Shown: positions 47,920 to 57,314, counted from the stretch's first letter. The stretch: DNA of 64,000 nucleotides from CAVORB01 sp963698495 (GCA_963698495.1 CAVORB010000011.1:197829-261828), one strand, 5' to 3'. The notes: a model not told the origin generated them from the letters alone. Numbers and translations: made by a program.

Positions 47920-49608
47920 TTGAAAGCTCGCCCGAAGGCTCCTTCGCGGAGCCTTTTTTATCTCCTGCTTCTCGCCCTGTCGTGGTGGGCTGCGGCATCC
48001 GCTCTCGCGGACGATCGCCCGCCGGCGGCCGCCATCGCCAGCGCGCACCCGCTGGCGACCGCCGCCGGTTTCGAGATCCTGGAGGCCGGCGGCAACGCCT
48101 TTGACGCCGCGGTCGCGGTCAGTGCCGCGCTGGCCGTGGTGGAGCCCTATTCATCCGGGCTTGGCGGCGGCGGCTTCTGGTTGCTGCATCGGGCGGAAGA
48201 CGGGTTCCAGGTCATGCTCGACGGCCGCGAGCGCGCGCCGCTTGCCGCTGGGCGGGACATGTACCTGAATGCGGAGGGCGAGTTCGTCTCCGATCTCTCC
48301 CTGAACGGGCCGCTGGCGGCCGGAATCCCCGGCGAGCCGGCCGCCCTCGTCCACTTGTCCGAGCAGTACGGTCGCCTGCCCCTGGAGCGCTCGCTCCAAC
48401 CGGCCATCGCCCTCGCCCGGGAAGGCTTCGAGGTCAACCGGCGTTACCGCGAGCTCGCCGGCTGGCGGGCCGAGGTGCTGCGCCGCTGGCCGTCCTCCTC
48501 CGGGCTGTTCTTGCGCGAGGGGGAGGTGCCGGCGGAGGGAACCCTGATCCGCCAGCCTGAGCTGGCCGCCACCCTGGAACGCATCGCTCGCGACGGGCGG
48601 GACGGCTTCTATTCCGGACCTACCGCCGCGGCGCTGGTGTCGGGCGTGCGCGCCGCGGGTGGGATCTGGACTTTGGAGGACCTGACCTCGTACCGGGTGG
48701 TCGAGCGGGAGCCGATCGTTGGCGGCTATCGCGGCTGGCGGGTGGTGAGCGCCGCGCCGCCCTCGTCCGGCGGGGTGCTGCTGGTGCAGATGCTCAATAT
48801 GCTCTCGGGCTACGAGGTTGGGGACCTTTCAGACGCGGACCGTGCCCATTTGCTGACCGAGGTGATGCGCCGCGCCTACCGCGACCGCGCCCTGTGGCTG
48901 GGTGACCCGGATTTCGTCGCCATGCCCCTGGAGCGCCTCACGCACCCCTATTACGCGGCCGGCCTGGCGAGGGACATCCGGCTCGACCGGGCGACCCCGA
49001 GCCAGCCCGAGCCGACGGAGGGCGAGGGCGCGGATACCACGCACTTCTCGATCCTCGACCGCGAAGGCAACCGCGTTGCGGCCACCCTGAGCATCAACTA
49101 CCCCTTCGGATCGGCATTCGTGCCGCCCGGTACCGGCGTTCTGCTCAACGATGAGATGGACGACTTCTCGGCCCGCCCCGGCGTGCCCAACGCCTATGGG
49201 CTCGTCGGCGGGGAGGCGAATGCCATCGCACCCGGCAAGCGCATGCTCTCGAGCATGACGCCCACCTTCGTTGAGTCGCAGCGCGGCGTGGCGGTCCTCG
49301 GCACGCCCGGCGGGAGCCGCATCATCACCATGGTCCTGCGGTCGGTCCTGTCCCTCGACGCCGGGGAAGACCCGTCGCGGTGGGTTGCGAAACCGCGCTT
49401 TCACCACCAATTCCTGCCCGACGAGATTCAACACGAGCCGGCGGCCTTCGAGCCCGCCGACGCGCGGTCTCTAAAACGCAGAGGCCATCGGTTGCGAGAG
49501 ATCGAGGATGGATTCGGCGACATGCAGGCGGTGTACTGGGACCGGACCGGTAACCGCGTGCTTGGCGCCAGTGATCCCCGCGGTGTCGGCGCGGCCGAGG
49601 TGAGATAG
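47920..49608 (+). CDS. ggt: Gamma-glutamyltranspeptidase
   Basis: The enzyme cleaves gamma-glutamyl bonds such as that of glutathione in the periplasm. The 562-residue precursor has a signal peptide (SLFYLLLLALSWWAAASALA) and the GGT fold (AFDAAVAVSAALAVVEPYSSG, GGGGFWLLH). The autoprocessing nucleophile Thr is in ADTTHFSILDREGN, splitting large and small subunits. The small subunit shows LLNDEMDDFS and MTPTFVE. The only start that includes the signal peptide is TTG at 47920 after GAGG. This places a terminator-like hairpin inside the first codons; a later start would lose the signal. Confidence 0.9.
   Translation: MKARPKAPSRSLFYLLLLALSWWAAASALADDRPPAAAIASAHPLATAAGFEILEAGGNAFDAAVAVSAALAVVEPYSSGLGGGGFWLLHRAEDGFQVMLDGRERAPLAAGRDMYLNAEGEFVSDLSLNGPLAAGIPGEPAALVHLSEQYGRLPLERSLQPAIALAREGFEVNRRYRELAGWRAEVLRRWPSSSGLFLREGEVPAEGTLIRQPELAATLERIARDGRDGFYSGPTAAALVSGVRAAGGIWTLEDLTSYRVVEREPIVGGYRGWRVVSAAPPSSGGVLLVQMLNMLSGYEVGDLSDADRAHLLTEVMRRAYRDRALWLGDPDFVAMPLERLTHPYYAAGLARDIRLDRATPSQPEPTEGEGADTTHFSILDREGNRVAATLSINYPFGSAFVPPGTGVLLNDEMDDFSARPGVPNAYGLVGGEANAIAPGKRMLSSMTPTFVESQRGVAVLGTPGGSRIITMVLRSVLSLDAGEDPSRWVAKPRFHHQFLPDEIQHEPAAFEPADARSLKRRGHRLREIEDGFGDMQAVYWDRTGNRVLGASDPRGVGAAEVR
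47935..47959 (+). terminator. Rho-independent terminator after the ferredoxin gene, inside the start of ggt
   Basis: AAGGCTCC-TTCGC-GGAGCCTT forms an 8-bp stem followed by TTTTTT, a classical terminator. It lies about 25 nt after the ferredoxin stop and within the first codons of the ggt frame. Confidence 0.75.
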
Positions 49609-49656
49609 ATCATCCGGCCCGACCGACCTGTCGCGGGCCTATTGGAGAGAAAATCG

Positions 49657-50517
49657 ATGAAGATCAAGAGTCTGTTCGCTTTCGTGTTTGCCCTGCTGGC
49701 CGCGACCCTGATTACGCTGCCGGAAGCGGAGGCAAAGCGCTTCGGCGGCGGCATGAACCTGGGAAAGCAATACAGCATGCCGCGCAGCGCGCCTCGCCCG
49801 GCGCAGACGCAGCAGCCGGCGGCGGCCTCGTCGCGGCCCGCCGCGCCGGCCGCGAGCGGCGCCAGCCGCTGGCTCGGCCCCCTGGCCGGGCTTGCCGCCG
49901 GGGGCCTGCTCGCCTCGCTGTTCTTCGGCGACGCATTCGAGGGGCTGCAGATATTCGACGTCCTCTTGTTCGTCGCGCTCCTCGCAGGTGGCGTGATGCT
50001 GTTTCGCGCCATGCGCCGTGGTGCGCCGTCCATTGCGGGGGCGGGCGCTCACGGCGGGTCCGTCGCCGCTGGTGGCAGGCCCGACGCCGACCTGAGTCAC
50101 TCTGCGTCGCTGTCCGCACCCGCCGGGTCGGGAGAGGGCGAGGCGCCGATCTGGTTCGACGGTCCGGCTTTCGTGGAGGGCGCCAAGACCCACTTCATCC
50201 GCCTGCAGGCGGCCTGGGACCAGGCCGATTTCCGCGACATACGGGAGTACACAGCGCCGCAGCTGTTCGCGGAGCTCAAGCGAGAACGCGAGCGTCTGGG
50301 GCCGGAGGCCCAGTTCACCGAGGTGGTGACCCTCAACGCCGAGCTCATGGGTGTGCAGCGTCACGGCGATCAGGCCGTCGCCAGCATCCGCTTCTCGGGG
50401 CTCGTGCGTGAGGAGGAGAGTGCCGCCGCGCATCCCGTCAGCGAGATCTGGCACGTCGAGCACGCCTGGGACAGCCGCGAGGGAGACTGGCTCATCGTCG
50501 GCATCCAGCAAGCCTAG
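49657..50517 (+). CDS. Tim44-like domain membrane protein
   Basis: The 286-residue protein starts with a signal-like helix (LFAFVFALLAATLITLPEAEA) and the motif AKRFGGGMNLGKQY common in this group. An Ala/Pro-rich linker and two short hydrophobic helices follow (about residues 72-90 and 96-112). The C-terminal Tim44-like domain (about residues 160-285) begins FVEGAKTHFIRLQAAWDQADFRD. The domain resembles the mitochondrial import protein Tim44, but the bacterial role is unknown. Its ATG has GGAGAGA upstream. It converges on mutM with a 10-nt gap. Confidence 0.8.
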   Translation: MKIKSLFAFVFALLAATLITLPEAEAKRFGGGMNLGKQYSMPRSAPRPAQTQQPAAASSRPAAPAASGASRWLGPLAGLAAGGLLASLFFGDAFEGLQIFDVLLFVALLAGGVMLFRAMRRGAPSIAGAGAHGGSVAAGGRPDADLSHSASLSAPAGSGEGEAPIWFDGPAFVEGAKTHFIRLQAAWDQADFRDIREYTAPQLFAELKRERERLGPEAQFTEVVTLNAELMGVQRHGDQAVASIRFSGLVREEESAAAHPVSEIWHVEHAWDSREGDWLIVGIQQA

Positions 50518-50527
50518 CGAGAGCTGC

Positions 50528-51343
50528 TCAGCGCTGGCAGCGCGGGCAGAAGAAGCTGGAGCGCTGCCCGATCCGCCGCTGGCGGATCGGCTGTCCGCAT
50601 AGCCGGCAGGGCTCGCCGGCGCGTCCGTAGACCTTGAGCGAGATGGCGAAATAGCCGGGGCTGCCGTCCTCCTGGACGAAGTCCCGCAAGGTGGTGCCGC
50701 CCTGTTCGATGGCGCTCGTCAGCACCTGACGGATGGCCTCGGCGAGTCGCTGGTAGCGGTCCCGGCCGACGCGGTTACAGGGCCGGGACGGATGGATCCC
50801 CGCGGCGTAGAGGGACTCGCTGGCGTAGATGTTGCCCACCCCCACCACGACCTTCGCGTCCATGATGAAGGTCTTGATCGCCGCTCGCCGGTCCCTGGAT
50901 CGCGCGTAGAGGTAGTCGCCGTCGAAGCCCGGCTCCAGCGGCTCCGGACCGAGGTGGCGGAGCAGGATGTGACGCTCCGCTGGCCCCGGCGTCCACAGGA
51001 AGACGCCGAACCGGCGGGGGTCGCGCAGGCGCAGGCAGCGCCCGCCGTCCAGCCACAGGTCGATGTGATCGTGCGCGCCCGCGGGCGTGTCCGCCGCCTG
51101 CACCCGCAGGCTGCCGGACATGCCCAGGTGGATCATGAGCGCTCCGCGTTCGAGATCCAGCAGCAGGTACTTGCCGCGCCGGCGCAGCCCCCGTACCCGC
51201 TGGCCCTCGACCTCCTTCTCGATGCCGTCCGCAACGGGCAGTCGCAGCCGCCGATCCCGTACCACGAGCTCGGTGATGTGCCTGCCCTCCAGGTGGGGGG
51301 CGATGCCGCGCAGCGTGGTCTCGACCTCCGGCAGCTCGGGCAT
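50528..51343 (-). CDS. mutM: Formamidopyrimidine-DNA glycosylase (Fpg)
   Basis: MutM removes 8-oxoguanine and ring-opened purines and nicks the abasic site. The product starts MPELPEVETTLRGI, with the catalytic Pro2 and Glu3. It has Lys in RGKYLLLDL, the helix-two-turn-helix region VVGVGNIYASESLYAAGIHP and a C-terminal zinc finger CRLCGQPIRQRRIGQRSSFF with the final CPRC. The length of 271 residues is normal. It lies 8 nt after the DUF4340 gene of the ABC set, so it may share that transcript. Confidence 0.95.
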   Translation of the reverse strand: MPELPEVETTLRGIAPHLEGRHITELVVRDRRLRLPVADGIEKEVEGQRVRGLRRRGKYLLLDLERGALMIHLGMSGSLRVQAADTPAGAHDHIDLWLDGGRCLRLRDPRRFGVFLWTPGPAERHILLRHLGPEPLEPGFDGDYLYARSRDRRAAIKTFIMDAKVVVGVGNIYASESLYAAGIHPSRPCNRVGRDRYQRLAEAIRQVLTSAIEQGGTTLRDFVQEDGSPGYFAISLKVYGRAGEPCRLCGQPIRQRRIGQRSSFFCPRCQR

Positions 51344-51350
51344 GACTCGC

Positions 51351-52157
51351 CTACTCGGTCGGCGCGGGAATGGCGCCGGCCTCCCCGGCAGGCGCCGGAG
51401 CCTCCTCGCCCAGCGCCCAGAACGGCGGCTCGCCGAGCAGATAGCGCAAGCGCAGGTCGAGGCGGGTCCACACTCGGGCGTCCTCGGAGATCAGAAAACG
51501 CAGACCGGAGCCGCCCTCGAGGGGCTCCAGGGAAAGCACCCGCCCCGAGATCTCCTCCCCCAGGGGCTCCACCCGCTCCGCGGTCAGGTCGACGAGCTCC
51601 TTTAGTGCCGCGTCGGATAGGGGCTCCCCGTTCAGAGCGCCGGCCCCGGGCCGGAATCCGGGCGGCAGCAGGCGGCGCGCGACATAGTCCTCCGCGGCGG
51701 CGAGCAGGTGATGCTGGAAACCGTCGTCGATCAGGTGGATCCGGTCGCCGATCGCGACGTAACGGCGTTCGCCGACGGGGTCCGTGTCGCCGAGACGCAG
51801 CTCGAGCCCGTCCAGTGTCAGGCGAGCGCGCCCGGGGTCGAGGCCGAGTCCCTCGGTGCCCGGGGGGTTCGGGAGGGTGCGGTGGACCATCGTGGCGGCG
51901 ATGCGCACGAGCTGATCCACGCGGCTCGCGTCCGCGGTTACCTCGTACGGGGCCTGCATGCGCCAGCCTTGCGGCGTTCTGGCGAGTCGCATCTCCGGCT
52001 CACCCGGCCGGTCGAGGACGATCTCGGCGATCTGGTCCGGATCGAGTCCGGTCAGGGTCGAGATGCGCTCGCTCACCTCGAGCTCGCGGCGAACCAGGGT
52101 CGCGAGGACGGCGACGAGGATGAGGAGCAGCAGATTGAGGGCCCAGCGCCTGCTCAT
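51351..52157 (-). CDS. DUF4340 membrane-anchored protein of the gliding-type ABC system
   Basis: The 268-residue product has one N-terminal membrane helix (ALNLLLLILVAVLATLV) and a DUF4340 ectodomain rich in short strands (IAEIVLDRPGEPEMRL, GWRMQAPY, ADASRVDQLVRIAATMVH). In many bacteria DUF4340 genes follow a GldG-like gene and an ABC-2 transporter, as here. Its role in the complex is not known. The start at 52157 is 5 nt after the GldG-like stop. Confidence 0.8.
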   Translation of the reverse strand: MSRRWALNLLLLILVAVLATLVRRELEVSERISTLTGLDPDQIAEIVLDRPGEPEMRLARTPQGWRMQAPYEVTADASRVDQLVRIAATMVHRTLPNPPGTEGLGLDPGRARLTLDGLELRLGDTDPVGERRYVAIGDRIHLIDDGFQHHLLAAAEDYVARRLLPPGFRPGAGALNGEPLSDAALKELVDLTAERVEPLGEEISGRVLSLEPLEGGSGLRFLISEDARVWTRLDLRLRYLLGEPPFWALGEEAPAPAGEAGAIPAPTE

Positions 52158-52161
52158 GATG

Positions 52162-53517
52162 CTACTCCCGCTGCCGGCGCCGGCGGATGACCAGGCCCAG
52201 GGTCACGAAGAGCAAAGGCATTGCCGCCAGGGGAACCGCCCCCACCACCAGGATCTGGGTCCGCGTCAAGGCGATCTCCCGGTCGCCGAGCTCCCCGGCG
52301 GGGGCGGGAGAGGTGCCCGAGGGAGCCGTGAGCCATTGCGCGATGCGGGACCCCAGGCCGCGGTTCGCCCCCTGGTCGAGATGGGCGTTGCTCAGGAAGT
52401 CGCCGTCGCCAAGCACCAGCACGCGTTGTTCCCCGCTTCCCGCGGGTGAGGGGCGCGTAAGGGCCAGCGCGAGGGGCAGCGGACCGGGCAGCTCGCCACG
52501 GTCGGTGTCGCGGCCCACCTCTCCGCGTACCGGTCCGGTCTCGTTCCAGCTGTTTTCCAGGGTCTTCAGCGGCAGGTTGAGAGACCATGCCGGATCGGCA
52601 AGATCCAGGTACGCGCCGGCGCCGGGGAACAGCGTCGGGGCGTCGAGTCCCCGCGTGAGGGCATGATCCGGATAGCTGGCGACCATGGCCACGGTGGGGT
52701 CGTCGATGTTCAGCTCCCTGACGTTGGCATCCACCACCACGCCGGGGAGGCGGGTGATCCCGAGGTAATCCGCGACCGGCTCGAGGCCGCCGAGGTCCAG
52801 CGGGTCCATCAGCCACAGCAGGTTGCCGCCCCGCTCGAGGTAGCCGACCACGGCCTTCGCCTCCCCCGGGAACAGGGGGATTTGCGGGGTGGACAGCACC
52901 AGCATGTCGGTGTTGTCCGGGACCTCGGGCACGGTCGCGAGGTCCAGCGGCTGCACGCGGTAGCCGTGTCCGCGCAGGAGGGCCGCGAAGCGTCCCAGGT
53001 CCACGGTGCTCTGTCCGTCCAAGCGGCGCTCCCCGTGCCCTTCCAGGGCGACCACCCAGGGGACGCGGGTGCGGCTAAGCCGCGCAATGGCGGCGGTGAG
53101 GGCGGGCTCGGAGAGCTCGTCCAGCGTCTCGCGGCGACCCCGGTACTCGACCACCGCCTGCCCGAAGCGGGATACCTCCGCGGCCCGCGCCTGCTCCGGA
53201 GAGAGCTGCGGGTCCACGTACCTCACCGCGAGATCGGACACGGCCTTGTGATAGCGGGCGAGCAACTGCTCGCTGCGCCTCGCCAGGGGATGACCGCGAT
53301 CGAGGAAGACGGTGATGTCCAGCGGGGCGGAGAGTCCCGCCAGCGCCTCGCGGCTTTCGGCGCTCAGGGTGTTGCGGCCGCCGCCGGTCCAGTCCCAGTA
53401 GATGTCGTGGCGGGCGATCAGCCAACCGGCGAGCAGGGTCGCCGCGGTCAGCAGCAGGTAGAACACGCCGTCGGCCAGGCGCCGTTCGAGTCGTTCGCGT
53501 CGGATGCGTGCGGGCAT
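52162..53517 (-). CDS. GldG-like ABC-type auxiliary protein
   Basis: The 451-residue protein has an N-terminal membrane helix (FYLLLTAATLLAGWLIA), a large soluble domain of the ABC_transp_aux/GldG family (NTLSAESREALAGLSAPLDI, VVALEGHGERRL, LSTPQIPLFPGEAKAVVGYL, WLMDPLDLGGLEPVADYLG) and a C-terminal helix (ILVVGAVPLAAMPLLFVTLGLVI). In gliding bacteria GldG works with GldA and GldF. Near residue 355 the stretch ALALTRPSPAGSGEQ is the translation of a dispersed DNA repeat common in proteobacteria. The role here is inferred from family and neighbours. Confidence 0.82.
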   Translation of the reverse strand: MPARIRRERLERRLADGVFYLLLTAATLLAGWLIARHDIYWDWTGGGRNTLSAESREALAGLSAPLDITVFLDRGHPLARRSEQLLARYHKAVSDLAVRYVDPQLSPEQARAAEVSRFGQAVVEYRGRRETLDELSEPALTAAIARLSRTRVPWVVALEGHGERRLDGQSTVDLGRFAALLRGHGYRVQPLDLATVPEVPDNTDMLVLSTPQIPLFPGEAKAVVGYLERGGNLLWLMDPLDLGGLEPVADYLGITRLPGVVVDANVRELNIDDPTVAMVASYPDHALTRGLDAPTLFPGAGAYLDLADPAWSLNLPLKTLENSWNETGPVRGEVGRDTDRGELPGPLPLALALTRPSPAGSGEQRVLVLGDGDFLSNAHLDQGANRGLGSRIAQWLTAPSGTSPAPAGELGDREIALTRTQILVVGAVPLAAMPLLFVTLGLVIRRRRQRE

Positions 53518-53521
53518 GGGG

Positions 53522-54259
53522 TCAGCCCAGGCGCCGATTGGCGAGGGAACGGTGCGCCAGGGCCAGGAAGAAGCCGGACACCAGGAGGAAGTACAGGACG
53601 TCGCTCATGCGCACGATCCCGAGCAGGAAGCGGAACAAGTGCTCGTTCCAGGACAGCCAGTCGAAGAGGGTCACCGTTTGCTCCGCGGCGCCTCCGGCCC
53701 GGTTGATCACCGACAGGAGGACGAGGATGGCGTAGGCGGCCACCGCCGCCAGCCCCGGTTGAGTGCTCAGGCTCGAGGCGAAGATCCCCACCGCGGCGAA
53801 CAGCAGACCCGTGAGCCAGAGCCCCAGGGTCGCCGCCGCCAGCAGCCCGAGGTCGAGGTCGGTGACGAGGACCAGGCCCGCGCACATGCCGAGCGGCAGC
53901 AGGCCCAGAAGCGCAATCAGCCCCGCCAGGCCGAGGAACTTGCCAAGCAGGATCTCCGCCAGGCTCACCGGCGCGGCGCCGAGCAGATTGAAAGTGCCGT
54001 CGCGGAGCTCCCCGCTCAGCATGCGCGCGCTGAGCAAGGGTACGGAGAGCAGGGCCAGCACCGCCGCGAAGCTGAACAGGTTGAGGCTGAGCTCGAGCGT
54101 CAGCCCAGCGCCGCGCTGGGCCGCCTCGAGACCGGAGAACCCCTCCACCACGCGCAGGAAGATCCAGGCCAGGATGAACTGGTTCGCCGCCAGCAGTCCC
54201 CAGGCGAGGGGCGAGAGGAACCCCGCCTGCAGCTCGCGTCGGGCGATGGCCGCGATCAT
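53522..54259 (-). CDS. ABC-2 type permease (GldF-like)
   Basis: The 245-residue protein has about six membrane helices (SPLAWGLLAANQFILAWIFL near the start, LSLNLFSFAAVLALLSVPLL, GLIALLGLLPLGMCAGLVLV and others) and the family segment SARMLSGELRDGTFNLLGAAP. It forms the membrane channel with the ATPase encoded just upstream, with which it overlaps by ATGA. Substrate unknown. Confidence 0.85.
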   Translation of the reverse strand: MIAAIARRELQAGFLSPLAWGLLAANQFILAWIFLRVVEGFSGLEAAQRGAGLTLELSLNLFSFAAVLALLSVPLLSARMLSGELRDGTFNLLGAAPVSLAEILLGKFLGLAGLIALLGLLPLGMCAGLVLVTDLDLGLLAAATLGLWLTGLLFAAVGIFASSLSTQPGLAAVAAYAILVLLSVINRAGGAAEQTVTLFDWLSWNEHLFRFLLGIVRMSDVLYFLLVSGFFLALAHRSLANRRLG

Positions 54260-55182
54260 GCTGCCAGGTCTCCGCTCAGGATCTCGAAGAAGACCTTCTC
54301 CAGATTGGTGCCCTCGGGCGAGAGCTCGGAAAGCCCCCAGTCGGCCTCGACAACCCGCCGCGAGAAGTCACTGACGGGCTCGCCGGGACGCAGGGTCACC
54401 CGAAAAGCGCGATCCCCCAGCGCTTGCGCGGCGGCGACCCCCGACAGAGAGGCCAGGACGCTCAGCGCCGGCGGCGCTGCCAGGCGCACCAGGTAGCGCT
54501 GGAGCCGCGGCGCATCGGGCTCCTCCGTCAATCGCGCCTGGTGCAGCAGCCGGCCCTCGCGCAGGATGCATACCCTGGTGCAGACCGCCTGCACCTCGGG
54601 TAGGGCGTGGCTCGAGAGGATCACCCCGCAGTCCAGGGCAAGCGTCCGGATCAGCTCCCTGACCTCCCGCAGCTGCACCGGGTCCAGGCCTTCGGTAGGC
54701 TCGTCCAGGATCACCAGATCGGGCTTGTGGACAATGGCCTGGGCGATTCCTACCCGCTGGCGGTAGCCCTTGGACAGGGTGCCGATCAGACGCCGGCCCC
54801 GCTCTGCGAGCCCGCAGCGGGTTCTCGCCTGCTCGACGGCCGCGGCTCGGCGCTGCCGCGGTATTCGATGGAGCTGGGCACAGTAGTCGAGGTACTCGTC
54901 CACCCGCATGTCGGCGTACAAGGGCGGACGCTCCGGCAGGTATCCGATGAGGCGTTTCGCTCGCAGGGGGTAACGCGCCAGATCCACGCCCATGATCCGG
55001 ATCTCGCCGTCGCTGGGGGCCAGGTTGCCGCTCAGGATCTGCAGGCAGGTGGTCTTCCCGGCGCCGTTGGGTCCCAGCAGGCCGAGGACCTCGCCGCGTT
55101 CGAGGCGGAAATCGACGCCTTCCAGCGCCTGGTCGTCGCCGTAACGTCGGCCGAGGCCGCGGACTTGGAGAAGCTCATTCAT
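54256..55182 (-). CDS. ABC transporter ATP-binding protein (GldA-like)
   Basis: The 308-residue ATPase shows Walker A GLLGPNGAGKTTCLQIL, Q-loop and linker IGYLPERPPLYADM, the signature LSKGYRQRVGIAQA, Walker B LVILDEPTEGLDP and the switch His in LSSHALPEV. A C-terminal extension of about 90 residues is typical of ABC-2 exporters of the gliding/CcmA-like kind. It leads the leftward set ATPase-permease-GldG-DUF4340-mutM. Confidence 0.88.
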   Translation of the reverse strand: MNELLQVRGLGRRYGDDQALEGVDFRLERGEVLGLLGPNGAGKTTCLQILSGNLAPSDGEIRIMGVDLARYPLRAKRLIGYLPERPPLYADMRVDEYLDYCAQLHRIPRQRRAAAVEQARTRCGLAERGRRLIGTLSKGYRQRVGIAQAIVHKPDLVILDEPTEGLDPVQLREVRELIRTLALDCGVILSSHALPEVQAVCTRVCILREGRLLHQARLTEEPDAPRLQRYLVRLAAPPALSVLASLSGVAAAQALGDRAFRVTLRPGEPVSDFSRRVVEADWGLSELSPEGTNLEKVFFEILSGDLAA

Positions 55183-55326
55183 GGCCGGCGACCATAACGC
55201 GCGCGGGTCCTAATGCCAATACGCGATGAGAGGCGGATGAGACGATCCTGAGGGTGCAATGGTCCCTGTGCAGCGCGGGCGCTCGGATGGCATCATTCAT
55301 GCCGTGTTTGGATGGAGTGACGGTCC

Positions 55327-57292
55327 ATGACGATTGTCGGCATCGATACCGGCGGCACCTTCACGGACTTCGTCGTGTGGCGGGAGGGCGGGGTGCAGGT
55401 GCACAAGGTGCTCTCCACCCCCGATGCCCCGGAGCGGGCGATCCTGCAGGGCATCGCCGAGCTGGGGCTCGACCCCTCGGGGCTGGCGGTGGTTCACGGC
55501 TCGACGGTGGCCACCAACGCCGCCCTCGAGGGCAAGGGCGTGCGCACCCTTTACGTGACCAACCGCGGCTTGCGGGACCTGCTCACCATCGGTCGTCAGG
55601 CACGCGACGCGCTGTACGATCTGCAGCCCGCCACGCGCCGCCCGCCGGTGCCCGAAGACCTGTGCCTGGAGACCGGCGGCCGGCTTGCGGCGGACGGCAG
55701 CTGGGTGGAGCCGCTGACCGCCGCCGATCTGAAGGACCTGCGGGCGGCGCTGGAGCGACTGGCGCCGGAGGCGGTGGCCATCAATCTGCTTTTTTCCTAC
55801 CTCGACGACAGCGCCGAGCGGGCGCTCGCGGCGTCCGTTCCGGACGGTGTCTTCGTCTCGCGCTCATCCGAGGTGCTGCCGGTCACGGGGGAGTACGAGC
55901 GCGGCATCGCGACCTGGCTCAACGCCTGGGTCGGTCCCCTCGTCGGGCGTTACATCGAGCGTTTGTGCGGCGCGCTTCCCGGGGCGCGGGTGGCGGTCAT
56001 GCAGTCCAGCGGCGAGGCCGTCGCGGCGGAGCAGACCGCGCGCCAGGCCGTTCGGCTGCTGCTCTCCGGACCGGCGGGGGGGCTGGTAGGGGCAGGCTTC
56101 GTCGGGCGTCTCGCCGGCGAGTCCAAGCTGCTGACCTTCGACATGGGCGGTACCTCCACCGATGTCGCGCTCGTGGATGGCGAGCCGCGTCTCACGATGA
56201 GCGGGCGCATCGCCACCTACCCGGTCGCCGTGCCCATGGTGGACATGCACACCATCGGTGCGGGGGGCGGTTCCATCGCGCGGCTCGACGCAGGGGGCGC
56301 CCTGCTGGTGGGGCCGGAGTCGGCCGGCGCGGACTCCGGGGCCGGCATGCTACGGCCTTGGCGGTGACGAGCCGACGGTCACCGATGCCAACCTGGTGCT
56401 CGGCCGACTGCGCGCGGATGCCTTTCTCGGTGGGCGCATGCGGCTGGAGGAAACGGCCGCCCGGCGGGTCGTCGGGCGTCTCGCCGCCGCCATGATGACC
56501 AGCGTGGAGGAGGCGGCGCTCGGCATCCTGCGGGTCGCCAATGAGCACATGGCACGGGCGCTGCGGGTGATCTCGGTCCAGCGAGGGTTGGATCCCCGCG
56601 ACTACACCCTGACCTCGTTTGGCGGGGCCGGGGGGCTGCACGTGTGCGCCCTGGCGGAGGCGCTCGGTATGCGTCAGGCCATGGTGCCGGTGCACGCCGG
56701 TGTCCTCTCCGCCCTCGGGATGCTGGCGACCCCGCCCGGACGGCTATTGACCCGCACCTGGCTGGGACCACTCGACGAGCGCAGTGACGCGGACGTTCAG
56801 CGGCGTTTGGACGATCTGGCCGCCGAGGCGGCGCAAGCGCTAGCGCGAGAGGGACAGGAGCCGGAATCCCTGATCACGGTCTTCTCGTTGGACCTGCGCT
56901 ACCGTGGCCAGTCGTACACGCTGAACCTGCCATGGACCAGTGTCGGCGAGACCGCCGATGCCTTCCACCGGCTCCACCAGGCCCGCTACGGTCACCGTCT
57001 GGATTTCCCCGTCGAGCTGGTCAATCTCCGCGTCAGGGTCACAGCAGCGGCACCCGCCCTGAGCCTGCCGCCGCCTGTCCTGCGCCCCGACGCTCGCCGC
57101 GATCGGGCGAAGGTCGCGGGCTCGGACGAGCCGGTCCCGGTCATTGGACGCACGGCGCTCAAGGCGGCCGAATCCATCTCGGGGCCGGCGATTATCCTGG
57201 ATCCGGTGGCGACCACCTGGCTGGCGCCGGCTGGCAGGCATCGCTGGACGAGGTCGGGAAATCTGCGGCTCGGGCAAAAACCACGCGAGTGA
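55327..57292 (+). pseudogene. Hydantoinase/oxoprolinase A-type protein, one frameshift
   Basis: Both frames together give about 655 residues, the usual length of HyuA-type subunits, which hydrolyse hydantoins or 5-oxoproline with ATP. The N-terminus has the ASKHA-type phosphate motif GIDTGGTFTDFVVW. The middle shows HGSTVATNAALEGKG, TFDMGGTSTDVALVDG and IGAGGGSIARLD. The frame breaks near 56335 by one extra base: GADSGAGML should read GADPGPACYGLGGDEPTVTD, which continues in the second frame. The C-terminal part (MTSVEEAALGILRVANEHM, DYTLTSFGGAGGLHVCALAE) is complete. No HyuB gene is adjacent, so it may have worked alone or with a distant partner. Confidence 0.85.
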
Positions 57293-57314
57293 AATGGCTT
57301 TGTGGTTTTGCCCG
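57271..57314. terminator. Large inverted repeat spanning the hydantoinase stop codon
   Basis: Arms CGGGCAAAAACCAC (57271-57284) and GTGGTTTTGCCCG (57302-57314) pair over 13 bp with one bulged base, around an 17-nt loop that contains the stop codon. The right arm also holds the -35-like part of the promoter at 57306-57334. It may act as a terminator or an operator. Confidence 0.45.
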
